Assembly: GCA_022497155.1 (NCBI GenBank)
Contig: MU385782.1
Span: 111,402 to 175,401, forward strand
Direction: 5' to 3'
Length of the DNA: 64,000 bases
Origin: Whalleya microplaca
Lineage: Eukaryota > Ascomycota > Sordariomycetes > Xylariales > Xylariaceae
The translations under genes were made by a program, and so were the position numbers. Shown here one piece after another: positions 23,677 through 34,999 of the stretch; the first letter of the stretch is position 1; the number at the start of each line of letters is the position of its first letter. The notes beneath the pieces are model-generated. The model was not told the DNA's origin, made no database searches, and saw only the letters and a list, made by a program, of their open reading frames with translations.

Positions 23677-26600
23677 ATGGCTCAGAGTGATAGTCCTCCT
23701 GTAGCCCAAAATGAACCAGGTGCTCCTGAGGATATACAGAACAGCAAAGAGGATAAAAGTCCCATCCAATCAGCCTCCGATAAGCCCCTGGGTGGCTCCT
23801 CAAGCCATCGAGAAGAGGACGATGACCGGACGCCATTGCATAAGTTCCTTGAAGAAAAGGAAAGCGAAGGCAACTATAATGATCGTGATGACGAGAAACT
23901 CACCGAGATATTGGGGAAGTTAAAAAAAGAGCAAATCGGAGCTAAGTAAGTATTATTCAGTATTATTCATTATCATTCCTGCCTTATTCTACAGCCGAGA
24001 TATATGCAATGATCAAAAGCTCTCAATAATTTGTGAAACTGCACAAGAAAATCATACTGACGACGTATGCTGCAGTTCCCAACGCGCTGGTGGACGAACT
24101 GCCCTTCACGTAGCGGTAAAAGGAATGTCCCCAAGGCAGTCAAACAACTACTCAAGGCTGGAGCACCAGTCTCGATACCGGATCAAGAAGGACGTCATCC
24201 ACTCCACTACGCATGTTTCTCAGGGTACCTAGAGATTGCAAAGTTGCTACTTGAAAACGGCGAAGCAGAAGTTGATGCCAAGCAATCGACCGGGTCCACT
24301 CCCTTGGATGAAGCATGCTGGCAAGGTCAGGAAAAGCTTGTCGACCTGCTTTTATATCATCACGCAAATATCCAGGTCACTGACAATGGTGGATGGTCCC
24401 CTCTTCTCTCAGCGAGTCAGTTTGGGCACGCAGCCATCGTGGAATGCCTTCTCAAAAAGGACAAGAAGAATATCGACAACGTCAACGACACTGAGTGCAT
24501 GACTGCACTAAACGCAGCCATCCAAAATGGTCACGAAGATGTTGTCAATATGCTTCTAGACTACAGTGCTGACACTGAAATCAGCGACAAAGATGGATGG
24601 TATCCATTGCGGTCAGCAAGCCAGTTTGGGTATACATCCACCGTTCGGCGTCTTCTGCAGGACAAGGTCAACATTAATGCCGTTGGCGATATTGATGGTA
24701 TGACTGCATTACATGGAGCCGTATATGTCGGGCACGAAGAGATTGTGCGCTGCCTGCTGAAAGAGGGGCCACAAATTAACATCCAGGACAAAAATATGTG
24801 GACGCCGCTGATGACGGCAACCAGCAAACGTCATGAGAATATTATGAACATGCTAGTCAAACGCCCACGAAACAGTGAGCAAGATCGTTTAAACACGCCC
24901 GACAAGGATGGACTCACGCCCCTTATGATGGCGAGTACTGATGGATTTGAGGCTGGTTTCAAAATTTTGTTCAAGGCCGGCGCAGATTGCAACGTGCTTT
25001 CGAACGCTAGGACGACAGCATTGATGTGTGCTTGCGAGTGGCGGCACCAAGGCATTGTTAAGCTGCTCCTTGAGTCGAATAAACTTAGATGCATCGATGC
25101 TCATGATGAAAACGGGGAGACTGCCTTACATAGGGCCAGCTTTTATGGTCACAGGAAAATTGCCGAGCTCCTCCTTCAAGGTCGTCGTAGGGCCGCGGTA
25201 GATTTGGCCGACAAGCAGGGGTGCGATGCGTTGCATAAAGCAAGTGCACAGGGCTTTGAAGGTCTCGTGGAGCTACTTATTAAGGCTAAAGCTGGGGCAT
25301 CCGTGGATAAGGCTGACCATGATGGCAAGACTGCACTGCACCACGCAAGCTGGTCCAGCGTTGGGGATGTGGAGGTTCAAGATCCAGGTGATCTAGGATA
25401 TGAGAGGGATGGTTATGATGCAGCACCCGATGATACGGAAAGGATCAAATCCGCCTGTGGCCGATATGATGCTGTGGTTAAGCGCCTTTTAGATGAAGGG
25501 GCTAAGCCCGAAGCTAAGACTAAGAAGCGTGAAACGGCATTGCATCTTGCAGCAAGACACAATAATCCTGAACGAGTTAGAATTCTTCTAGGAAAGATGA
25601 AGGCTAATAGCGATCGATTGGCTTATGATGAAAATGGCAGCACAGCGCTGTCTATAGCATCCGAAGGGGACAAGCCAGATACAATGAGGTGTTTCTTAAA
25701 AGAACTGAGTGTCGCTGACTTTGGCGAAAAGGATATTGAAGAGGAGGTTCTCATTAGGGCAGCAAAGAGTGAAAAGACGCATGATATTGTACGGATGCTC
25801 TTCCTTAAAAGCAAAAAAATAGGCACACGAGCTAAACCTGAAGGCTGCTACTCGTGGAGTGCCATTGAGTGGGCCGCCTATAGAGCCATGCCCGTTGTGC
25901 TTATGGAGCTTCTTTATAGCTCCCCTATATCTCCCGAGACAAATCATAGAAGGCAGTTAGCATTGGAGAAAGTTGAACTACCAATCAGCAAAGTTACGGA
26001 TCCAACGACAGGAAGAAAAAGAGCAGAGAATGCCACCCAGCAGTTCAAGGATGAGAACAGGTACATAAATAGAGACAATTATGAGGAGCAAGATCAAACA
26101 TTCTCTAGTTCGAAGAGAAAAGGGGAGCGCCAAGCTGTGAGAGATATCTTACAAAATCCCCTCCTGCCCCCATTTGAATCTCTCTACACACAGATATCCA
26201 GGAACAGAGAACCATATGAATACCCCAGCGTCGAGAATTTATCGGATTCTATGCTAGATAACCTGAAGAAGTTCGAAGCCGGAATCGTCGAGTTCTATGA
26301 GCGAGATGGAAAATCAGGGCATCTTCGACGGTTCCGAAGCGTCAAGGAGGTTCTTTATGACAAAGGACCTAGCAAAATCATGGAAGAGACAGAGAACCAA
26401 CTTCAAGAAGTACTCCGCAAGAAAAACCCTGCAGATAAGGCTTTCACATTACCTATCGGAGATACGCCTAAGTTTACATGGGTTCACCTGCCGGCGACTA
26501 ACGTGAGCAAACCCTTAGTTTCTCCCTGGTTGTAATGGTACCTAGTCGCTGACTTGAAATAGGTGGTTTGGATGGATGTAAGTATCGTTCATTGGGGAAC

Positions 26601-28829
26601 ATGCTACATACGGTTAAGACTATACGTACTGATAGGCTTTGCAGGACCTTTTGATAAGAATTTTGAAAGATGAGAAATACAAAGACAGTCGAATCCATCA
26701 AGTGAGTGCGTTCTTTAGAGACAGCTGGGTTGAGATCCCAGACCAAACATCTGAGTCACGGTTCATGAAGCCTCGATACGTGGTAAGTGACCAGGAAAGA
26801 GTTATGCTAGCTACGTAAACGAGTATATAAAGCTCATATTAGATTCAGCGAGCCAAGGAGAGAGGCGACCACACAAGCGATAGTGAGTCAGCTCAAGATA
26901 CGGGCGATAACTCTAAAGATGAACTCACGGCTGCTTATGTGAGGATTCATTTCTTGACTTTGCATCGTTTACAAATTCTGACTTATATTCCAGATGCCAT
27001 ACCTCACATTTTCAACGCAATGTCACGAAGAAAAAGACATAGATATATCCGAAGAATACAACGGAGAAGAGAGCCCACTGAGCCAGCTGCAGACAATGAA
27101 GAAAACCTATAACGGCTTACTCAAAGCCTATCAAGACTATGTCATCCATGGATCCCCCACACTTGATGAATCGTATTACCATTTTGCTTCGGACGAGGAG
27201 TCTTCTAAAGACCAGCGACATCGTAATGAAACTCAAGTTGTTACTAAGAAGATGATGAAAGATATGACAAACCAACAAGCCTATAAAGGCCATGCCATTC
27301 ATGGATCCCCCACACTTGACGAATCATATTACTACTTTGCTTCGGACGAAGAGTCCTATGAAGATTGGCGATATCGTAATGAAACGCAAGTGGTTACTAA
27401 GAAGATGATGAAAGATATAGCAAACCATCCCTTTTGGGCTCTCCTCCGAGTGAACCAGATATGGCTTTGGGTAATTAATGATAGTGTGTATAAATTAAGT
27501 ACTTTGTCGCTTGATTCCTTGCTAATATATCCTCAGAGTGGTTGATTACCTCCACGACACATCCCATCGACAACTTTAAAGATTCCTTGTTGACAGGAAT
27601 TCTTGATCATCTCAGGAAGCAAGCAGAATCTGGAGGGATATATTCACAGACAACTTCTGCCTCTCAAATGAGTAAAATAATCGTTGACTACTGTATTGGT
27701 TACTATGAACGGAAGCCCGAGGACAAATTTTACAATGGGTGCCAAACCATTCGTCAGATCTTTTCCAATTCTATCAACAGCATCGTTCGTCGCACCCTCT
27801 CTCGGACTTATTTTTGCTATACTTAATAGTATTGGAACTACTCGCTAATTTCTCACCAGGCATTGGAGGAAGCAAAATCGTTCGAGAAGTTTAGTCTGCA
27901 AAAGAGCAACACCAAGAACAAAATGGGCAGCAAGACAGGCGGCAAGAAAACGCTCAAGTCTAGTAAAGAGATTAATAAGGCCATCGAAAAAGCTGCAAAG
28001 CTTTCTTGTGACATCAAGGATGTTCGCGATGAACTCAATATTCTAAGTACAGTTGTCAAGTACCAACAGACCGTTCAGGATGGACTGGGTACTAGTGGCT
28101 CAATGCAAGCTGATCGCTGGGCGGCTTATATCATCGACGATATCCAAGAGATGGACAAAGTGGCTGATCGAATCCAGTCGGCCGTAAGAAGCACATTACC
28201 TTTCACTACTGGGTTCAATTGATGTTAACTCTAGTAAACAGGTGGACACGACTCTCTCACTCGAGCAGAATGAGATTGCTAATTTCCAGGCACACGAGGG
28301 CGTGAGACAGGGGAGAACACTCATGGTCTTCACTGTGGTTACTATCTTGTTTGTGAGTAATATCCGGTATCCTGTAAGATCAATGAGTAGCACAATAACA
28401 AACTCTATATAGTTGCCACTCTCTTTTCTCTCGTCCCTCCTCGCTCTAGATGTAGAGTCATTCCAGAAAGCTCCGAGCTGGGCATTCTCAATTATATGTA
28501 CGTTTCATGAAAGCTCCTTCTGATTGCGCGTCCCATGCTCATAAATTTGCATTATAGTTGGCGTGTCCTTTGTTTTCTTCTTGCCCTTGGCCTCCTACGC
28601 CATCTACTCAAATCAGATCACCCAGTTATTCCATAAGCTAGCTGGAAACTCAGATGATGATGATGTTGACCCCTATCAGCCGGATGAACAAGTGCTTCCC
28701 ATAAGAAGAGGACCCTTGTATGAGTGGGATGACTTTAAGCGTATGGAGAGCCCGAGGAAACTGGGCATTCGATCAAGATTTCGATACCATGAAAAATTGT
28801 CCGACGAGGAAGCAACCCTATGGACGTAG
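23677..28829 (+). CDS. ankyrin-repeat protein with C-terminal CorA-like membrane domain (11 exons, frame break in exon 2)
   Basis: Exons 23677-23945, 23995-26502, 26563-26577, 26645-26782, 26843-26938, 26994-27483, 27537-27784, 27860-28183, 28242-28352, 28413-28497 and 28558-28829 join in phase, apart from one break in exon 2, to about 1,500 residues. An acidic, hydrophilic N terminus leads into about 14 ankyrin units (GRTALHVAV at the start, TPLDEACWQGQ, MTALHGAVYVGHEE, ENGETALHRASFYGH, later ETALHLAARHN). A fungal linker domain follows (WVHLPATN, AAYMPYLTFST, HGSPTLDESYY, LLRVNQIWLW, KWLITSTTHPID). The end is CorA-like: LSLEQNEIANFQAHEGVRQG, then two helices, TLMVFTVVTILFLPLSFLSS and IIFGVSFVFFLPLASYAIYS. 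No GMN signature between them is visible, so magnesium transport is not assured. Exon 2 has one base too few near 24120. A cryptic intron 24065-24135 would bypass it, losing part of the first ankyrin unit. It could be a sequencing error, a young pseudogene or a spliced gene. The seventh intron has an unusual GTTCGT donor. Confidence 0.8.
27126..27431 (+). repeat. tandem 153-base in-frame duplication inside the ankyrin-CorA gene
   Basis: Two adjacent 51-codon copies (27126-27278 and 27279-27431) within exon 6. Both contain IHGSPTLDESYY, FASDEES, RNETQVVTKKMMKD. They differ at scattered positions (for example YQDYV versus YKGHA and DQRHR versus DWRYR), so the event is not an immediate assembly copy. 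The family normally has one copy. Confidence 0.92.
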
Positions 28830-30729
28830 TTCATTGCACACCTTTACAACATAAATGGGTTATAAAATTCGTATCTTGGCAGCTTGGCATACTAGATGAA
28901 CAACATATACATCTTACCCTGGAGGCATCTCATGTTGCTATGTAGCATATGATGCCACCCCTTTACAGATGGGCTTACTTCTTCCTATCATAATGAGAAT
29001 TCAACATTCTCAACACAAGATATTGAACCACAAAAATATAAGCGCCTGGGTTTCTTTTAATGATCGTCAAGAACCATTAAGTTGCAATGGGAAGACAAGG
29101 CTAGATGTATTAGCTTTTGTCTAGCTCTATTCCGCCTTTCATATATCTGAGTAGCCAGCATATAATAGATGCTATTTATACTTCCCTTTACCGATATCCA
29201 CCTCAATGTGTGAATAGCGTCAGAAAATGGTTATCTATATACATACTATATAAGTGTCATACGGGGATTGATGCCAAGAGCTGTTGGAAGCTGCACGAGT
29301 ACATATATTGCGTGCTGTCGGATGTTATTCGATACTGTTGGAATGTGTGACTACCTAACAAAAGGTATTATGGCCACCTAACCGCGGCTACGTCGGCAAT
29401 AGACAAAATACGTACCAGGAATACGTACTGTGGCAGAAGGTCTATATAAGACCTGTCGCCGACCTTCAGATTTAGATTCAGACTTAGAACCATAAGCACC
29501 CTCAGAGGCCATAAATAATTATTAGCAAATTGATATATTCCAAGCCCTGGCCCCAGCCCTTGTGACAATGAGTTTGTATACTACGTTCACGCTCTGAAAG
29601 ATAGCTCCACAGAGATTGGGTGTACCTCCTAGAAGAGCTATGCAAAATCTTAAACTAAAGAGCTTCAAAGGGATTAATAATTTGTTATAGCTCTCAGTTA
29701 TGGCCTTAAGTATAGGGATTGACTTGTGGTCTTGTTCTTGTGCAATGCTTATCCTCAATAAGTGGTGTGCAAATTACTGGCTAACTTCCATGTCACAAAT
29801 TACTACCTGCCGTTCGAAAATATAGAACCCTTTCTTATGCTACCTCGAGCATAATCCCAAGCAGCTATGGATAGAAGGCAGTAAACCTGATGGGCCCGAC
29901 ATGCATGATAAGTATGGTGAACTTGCTGAGATAACGTGACGAATTCAGGGAATTTCCTTTGCCTGCTTCGCTTTCACTTCTGATGAATGTGGTGCTCAAG
30001 ACACCAAGAGCTACCTAAGCTGAGCCTTGGTTAGCTATGCCCAGCTGCCCTCCTTAACAGCTATATCTGCATTCACTCTTAGGGACATGACCCGCCATTG
30101 ATACGAAGAGGAGTAGTTAGGAAGAATTGTGCTCCTTCCCTAAACTATACCCAATCCTTTCCCGTACCATATTTCCGTGCCCTACCTTCACAAGTGGTAT
30201 AGCCTTCTTGCCCTTCATTACATTTCCATTTCCTGTGATGACTTCGATAGTCGAGTAGTACGCCGAAACAAATCCAGCACAAACAAAGATACTCCATACA
30301 TCTGCCGTCTTCACACTTCGCTCACTCCGAAGTCACTCGGAAACAGGCCAGTTGCCAAACTGCCTTCCTAAATCCTACGCATAGCAAACATTCTTCCCTC
30401 GAGCAACGTGCACAGACGTCGACTCCTAATGAGTCATTCTCTGCCTGAATTCGGTTGTATTTTCGTTCCTGCTCTACCTTGAGGTAGAACCTAGGTACAT
30501 CCGACTTTTGCGGACCCCTCCTACCTCTTCACATATTCATTCACCCGATCACTTCCACACAAATTATTTCCTTGCGTTCTTTCTGGTCACCATCGTTGCA
30601 AGCCATCATCCAAACTAAAGAATATTGCCTTTGGCATACGGAAACCCTATTGTCGGTACCTAGCAGGTCCATTGCCAACACCCGCCCAAGTACAACCTTG
30701 CAATTGGCACCCATCTACCCGTCGCCATC
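28830..30729. other. AT-rich spacer, 1.9 kb
   Basis: 3' flank of the ankyrin-CorA gene and promoter of the F-box-like gene. CCTAGGTACAT occurs at 30490-30500. No coding or RNA gene recognised. Confidence 0.5.
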
Positions 30730-32367
30730 ATGGATAGCCCCAGCGATAGAGCAGCTCGCCGCAAAGATAAAGCAGCTCGTTTCAGAGGTAGATTAGCTCG
30801 CCGCAGAGACAAAATCAAGAGCGCCATCTCAGAGGAAGGCATCACGAACCGTGTCGGTCGCAAGGTGCAACCGCCTCCCCATGGCTCTCTCCACGGCATT
30901 GAATATAATGCGAGTCCAAACGCAAGAGCCAAAATGCTTCGCAGACAGAAGCTAGCAGCGCAGAGACTCGAGCAAGCGGAGGTCACCAGCGGAGACCAGA
31001 GCATAATGCAGAGAAAGGTTGCACGAAAGCTCGAGCTGCCGACTCACCCCGATGATGACCGCCTTGTCCTGGCCATGACCCAAGCCACCCGCAAACGCAA
31101 CAGCAACTCCGCCTTCGACGACCAGGCCATCAGCAAGCGCGCCAAGTTCACCTTCGATGGCAGGCGCACCCGGGCAGCTCGCCGCTTCCCGTGGGAGATG
31201 AACGCGGGCCTCGAGCAGCCGCCGAACCCGTACGACCTGGCGCACATGGCGATGGCGCTGGACCGGGGCCCGGTGCGCAAGATTGGCGACCTCGGCAAGC
31301 TGCCGAACGAGGTGCTGGACGAGATCTTCGCGCTGCTGCTGGTGTGGCCGGCCGACATCCGCGTGTTCCAGGGCTGGTCACTGGTGTTCCCGCGCGAGCG
31401 CCCGCGCCTGAATCTCTCGCTGCTATACACGTGCCGAGAGCTGCGCGCGCATGGCCAGCGCATCCTGTTCGGCCGCAACACCTTCGTGTACGACATCCGC
31501 GACCCGGCGGAGGACCACGCGGCGACGGCGCCCGTGCTCGGCGGCGTCTTCGGCGCTGCCTGCGCCGTGCCGATCGACACGTACGGCCACCTGCTGCGCC
31601 ACGTCAAGATCCGCGTCCCGCGCAACCGCATGATGGAGCGTGGCAACATTGCGCGCTTCGCCGACGCCGTGCGCAAGTTCCTGCCCGGCTACGGCCTCGC
31701 CGAGCCCGCGAACCTGCACACGCTGACGCTCGAGGTCCCCGCGCTGAGCTACTCCGACCTGGGGTACGGCGGCCCCGACGGCCGCCCCCGTGATCTGACC
31801 GGGGTGCCGATCTTCGAGTTCTTCCAGCGCGGACGGGGCGCCGCCGCCGAGCTCATGAACCTCAACGTGCAGTTCGTGCGCGTGCTGGCCACCGACAAGC
31901 ACGACCGCGTCTACGAGTACTCGGTCGACCTGCGCTTCCACTTCCGAAACCGAGAGCTGCTGGAGGAGCAGGAAAGGAATGCCGACATCGACATGGACAA
32001 TGTGAAGCAAGTGGCGAAGGTGAAGGAGTACGTTGAGAAGCGGGTCAGCACTGCGCGCGCGCAACTCTACAACATCCCCCTCCGTCTGCAGCAGCTGGCG
32101 CTGTACGGTGTGTCGGAGGCCAACAAGCTGAAGCATTATTGGACGGATGTGACGCCGAGAGACGACAACGACGTCTTCGCCCGGTCGGTGCCGTCGCTGC
32201 AGTCGTTGCCCGATAACTGGCGGGAGGCCTCGCTGCTGAGCTCGTCTTCGATGATGTCGCAATCTACGACCCAGAGTACACTGCCAGGAGGACGTCACCA
32301 CAATTTGCTGACTGAGGCTTGGCTGGAGAAGGACGATGATGGCGATGTAAGCATGGAGGTTGTTTAG
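30730..32367 (+). CDS. F-box-like protein with basic N terminus
   Basis: Intronless 545-residue protein. The first 60 residues are strongly basic and partly repetitive (AARRKDKAARFRGRLARRRDK), suggesting nuclear targeting or nucleic-acid contact. An F-box-like segment begins about residue 190, IGDLGKLPNEVLDEIFALLL, followed by LSLLYTCRELRAHGQRILFGRNTFVYD, the usual sequel in fungal F-box proteins. The rest has long alpha/beta segments such as YGHLLRHVKIRVP, ADAVRKFLPG, LHTLTLEVPALSYSD and RVYEYSVDLRFHFRN, plus an acidic C terminus (KDDDGDVSMEVV). Such proteins usually serve as substrate receptors of SCF ubiquitin ligases; no substrate domain is identifiable. The central part is very GC-rich, so long antisense ORFs on the other strand are shadows. 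Confidence 0.72.
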   Translation: MDSPSDRAARRKDKAARFRGRLARRRDKIKSAISEEGITNRVGRKVQPPPHGSLHGIEYNASPNARAKMLRRQKLAAQRLEQAEVTSGDQSIMQRKVARKLELPTHPDDDRLVLAMTQATRKRNSNSAFDDQAISKRAKFTFDGRRTRAARRFPWEMNAGLEQPPNPYDLAHMAMALDRGPVRKIGDLGKLPNEVLDEIFALLLVWPADIRVFQGWSLVFPRERPRLNLSLLYTCRELRAHGQRILFGRNTFVYDIRDPAEDHAATAPVLGGVFGAACAVPIDTYGHLLRHVKIRVPRNRMMERGNIARFADAVRKFLPGYGLAEPANLHTLTLEVPALSYSDLGYGGPDGRPRDLTGVPIFEFFQRGRGAAAELMNLNVQFVRVLATDKHDRVYEYSVDLRFHFRNRELLEEQERNADIDMDNVKQVAKVKEYVEKRVSTARAQLYNIPLRLQQLALYGVSEANKLKHYWTDVTPRDDNDVFARSVPSLQSLPDNWREASLLSSSSMMSQSTTQSTLPGGRHHNLLTEAWLEKDDDGDVSMEVV

Positions 32368-32841
32368 CATGAGCTTGGGCAGCCCTTAAGTTAGGGGGAT
32401 GATGGTCACGTTCGTGTGGCCGGTGATGTGGAGTAGAGTTAACTCTGAGGACATCTGATGGGTGCTGGGCAGATCTTACAGTGGATTCACATCTCTTGTT
32501 GAATCTTGGCCATAGGCCTGGTGGAATGCCTGCGTTGATTTTCGGTCCTAGTTAGAGTAAATAGGCTTTGCATCATCTGAATACAATCTCTACTTCTGAC
32601 CAGAGACCCTTTATTATTATTTGAGAATTAATCTGGAGAGCAGTGCCCTCTATCTTCAATGGCCATCTCATATACTAGCACACTACTGATATTTGCTAGG
32701 CTTCAACTGTAACTTTGATAAGCATCTCGTTTGAATTCGTATTAGCCATGGAGTAGATGGTAAGGTGTCAAGAATTGGTCTTCATTTAATAATACCTTAA
32801 GCCATGACCGTCTGCATTTGATATTATCTTGTTGCATCATC
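32368..32841. other. convergent 3' spacer
   Basis: 474 AT-rich bases between the stops of the F-box-like gene and POL31. Only termination and polyadenylation functions are expected. Confidence 0.5.
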
Positions 32842-34536
32842 TCATACTGCAGCGATCTTAACCTTCGTCACATGCAGAGTCTCTGAATCCACTAACACCA
32901 CCTCCTGCGTAGCTGAAAACGACGGAACAGCTATAAGCCGCACAGTCTGCCCATCTGGGCCTTGGATCACCTTGGTGCCAAACTCAGGCTGGCAGCCCAC
33001 GAAATACAGATGCGGACACGTTTGCATGACGAATGGGTCGTCGTCTTGGAATGGGTAGCTCCCTAGGGTGACGTTATTAGCAAGCAGGCTATTTTTGATG
33101 ACAAAGTGGGCATCGGGGAAGTCAGCTTACATAAAGTATCCGGTGCTGTCGGGGCACTACAGCGCCATCTGCACGTCGCCTCCATCATCCCCAGCCGATC
33201 ATGGCTGCCGACGTACTTGAAGATATCATCGATGTTCTGACCACCGGTGCCTAGTACCCTCCATCCGTCAAGTTCGCTCTCCCACGGATTCGTCACGGTA
33301 TCGAACCAGCCAGCATCGTTGGACGACGGCTGGGCCGTGTAGGCTCTTGAGTTAGGGAACATGGCCGGGTGTATGGGTTGCTGTGGGTAGCTCGAGTTGG
33401 CTGGGTCTTGCGCGCCGGGGAGCAGGGTCACGGGTATCGAGGGAAGCAGGGTGGAGAGAAATTCGTCGAGGAGCTGGGATGGAAGGGCGTTGTATGCACT
33501 GCTATCGTAGCCGTACTTTTTGTGTGCTTTCTTCTCCGTCAATTCTTCTTCTGCGGGCTTCCGCTCTTCTAGGGAGATGGAATTTCCTGCGATGATCAAC
33601 CGGCTAATTTGGGATAGCTCCTGTTGCGCTGTGGGGTCCAGGGACTCGCCCAGGAGATATTCAAGTAGGAGGTTGAGTTCTATGGCCTGTGACGCATCAC
33701 TACCAGAGAACCCTAGCCCGGAGACTATGGCTATCTTGCCACCACTACTCTTGGGTTGGGAGTCGGTCATCTCCTCGTCTTCGTCCTTAGGCTTGGCCTT
33801 GGGCCGGGATGTGCCGTTTGTGGCAGGCGGTTTAGATACAGTCCATCTGTCCGGCTGTGGAGGCAGGTCTGGAAATTTCAGGTCGATGACTTCCAGCTCG
33901 CCGTTGACGTTCTCGCTGCCCATAACGGCGATGATGCATCCGGTTACGAGGATGACCGACTTAAGAACATCCCCCACAAGACGTATCCGACCTGATTCGT
34001 CCTCGAGCGTGACGGCATCTACACCGTCTTCCGAGCAGTATTTCTTGTCTGAAATTGGGGCAGAGAGCCATCGCTGGAGAACATCAGCTTGCGATATAGC
34101 AGAGATCGTGGCTGCTACTTAGTCACGTACGTCCTTGGAGACATCCTCTAGAATGTTGGGCTTCAAGGGCATATCCATATAGACAGTGCCAGAGACCCAA
34201 CATAGCTCGCCTTGTCGAATGTCCAGTACCCGCTCGACCCTTCTTACCTCCTCGCCTCCCAGGACGGTGTCATCCCAAGCTTCGGATGCCAATTGCTCGA
34301 CTGTGGGCTTGATCTTGGTGAGTCGCAGAAAGTACATGTCAGCATACTGCTGCTTGTAGGACTTCTCCTTGTCCAGCCTGAATGAATGCAGTGGCTTGTA
34401 GGACGAATCTATCCTTTCCAACTCATCTTCCGGCTTGCCTCTAGTCAGCGGTCAGTACAATCCTGACTGACAGGCATATAAAGACTTACGAGGGCTTCCG
34501 GAGCATGTTTCCGGCTATGTCATCTAGGGCCGACAT
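32842..34536 (-). CDS. POL31: DNA polymerase delta small subunit (Pol31/Cdc1/POLD2)
   Basis: Four exons (34536-34490, 34440-34131, 34073-33131, 33062-32842) give a 506-residue B-subunit. The N terminus reads MSALDDIAGNMLRKPSGKPE, then the OB-fold region with SFRLDKEKSYKQQYADMYFLRL, and continues across the second intron as VSKD-RWLSAPISDKKY. EDESGRIRLVG and VTGCIIAVMG mark the OB fold. The calcineurin-like but inactive phosphodiesterase domain shows KIAIVSGLGFSG, RLIIAGNSIS and VTLLPGAQDPANSSYPQQP. The end is VGCQPEFGTKV, VRLIAVPSFS and VLVDSETL. Introns are 49, 57 and 68 bases; the second acceptor (CCAG at 34074-34077) was set by the family sequence. The subunit bridges the catalytic subunit and Pol32 at the replication fork. 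Promoter shared with YTM1; two ACGCGT boxes lie just upstream. Confidence 0.95.
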
Positions 34537-34999
34537 TTTGATGCTTAATCATCGGCACCTTTGATTAATGTCTGGAAGATTTGGCGTAGCGGGTAAGAAG
34601 AAGTGTAGATAGACGCGTCGATGAAATGGAGACGCGTTTTGGCGTTAATGGATTATGGGTCAAGCCACAGGATGGAGCGCCACAAGCTAGTGCTGTCAGC
34701 ATATTTCATTGGTCCCGGCCCCTGTACCGCGGGGTAAGGCTGAACGAGGCTGAGCTGAAATTTTCCATATCTAAAAAAAAAGTTTCTGTAGCTTGTCGGA
34801 GCTTTCATATTGAGAACCTATTCACATATAAGGCCATTGTCGCAACCCCAACTGCTAGTTGTTCGAGCCATTGGCGCAAAATTGAAGCTATCACAAGGTC
34901 CATCTCTCTCGAGTCGATATTAACACGGTTTCCACTTCACGATATCCGCTGATTAGTATATATCGTCTCTTCAATCGATTCTACGCTCTACATCTTCAG
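34537..34999. promoter_or_regulatory. divergent promoter POL31/YTM1
   Basis: 463 bases separate the two start codons. The POL31-proximal side has ACGCGT twice. An A-run at about 34771-34779 lies in the middle. No further gene fits. Confidence 0.7.
34613..34637. promoter_or_regulatory. paired MluI cell-cycle boxes (ACGCGT x2)
   Basis: Perfect palindromic ACGCGT at 34613-34618 and 34632-34637, 19 bases apart and 77 and 96 bases upstream of the POL31 start. ACGCGT is the site of the MBF (Mbp1/Swi6, Res/Cdc10) factor that drives G1/S transcription of DNA-synthesis genes in yeasts. Use here is inferred. Confidence 0.65.

Noticed and set aside
24067..26535. Long ORF (822 codons) as an independent gene starting MLQFPTRWW
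   Set aside because: The start is an artefact of the frame break; preceding exons and the first ankyrin unit are in the neighbouring frame, and its last codons run into an intron.
31423..32370. Minus-strand 315-codon ORF
   Set aside because: Antisense shadow of the GC-rich F-box-like gene; composition is His/Arg/Leu/Val-rich with no domain.
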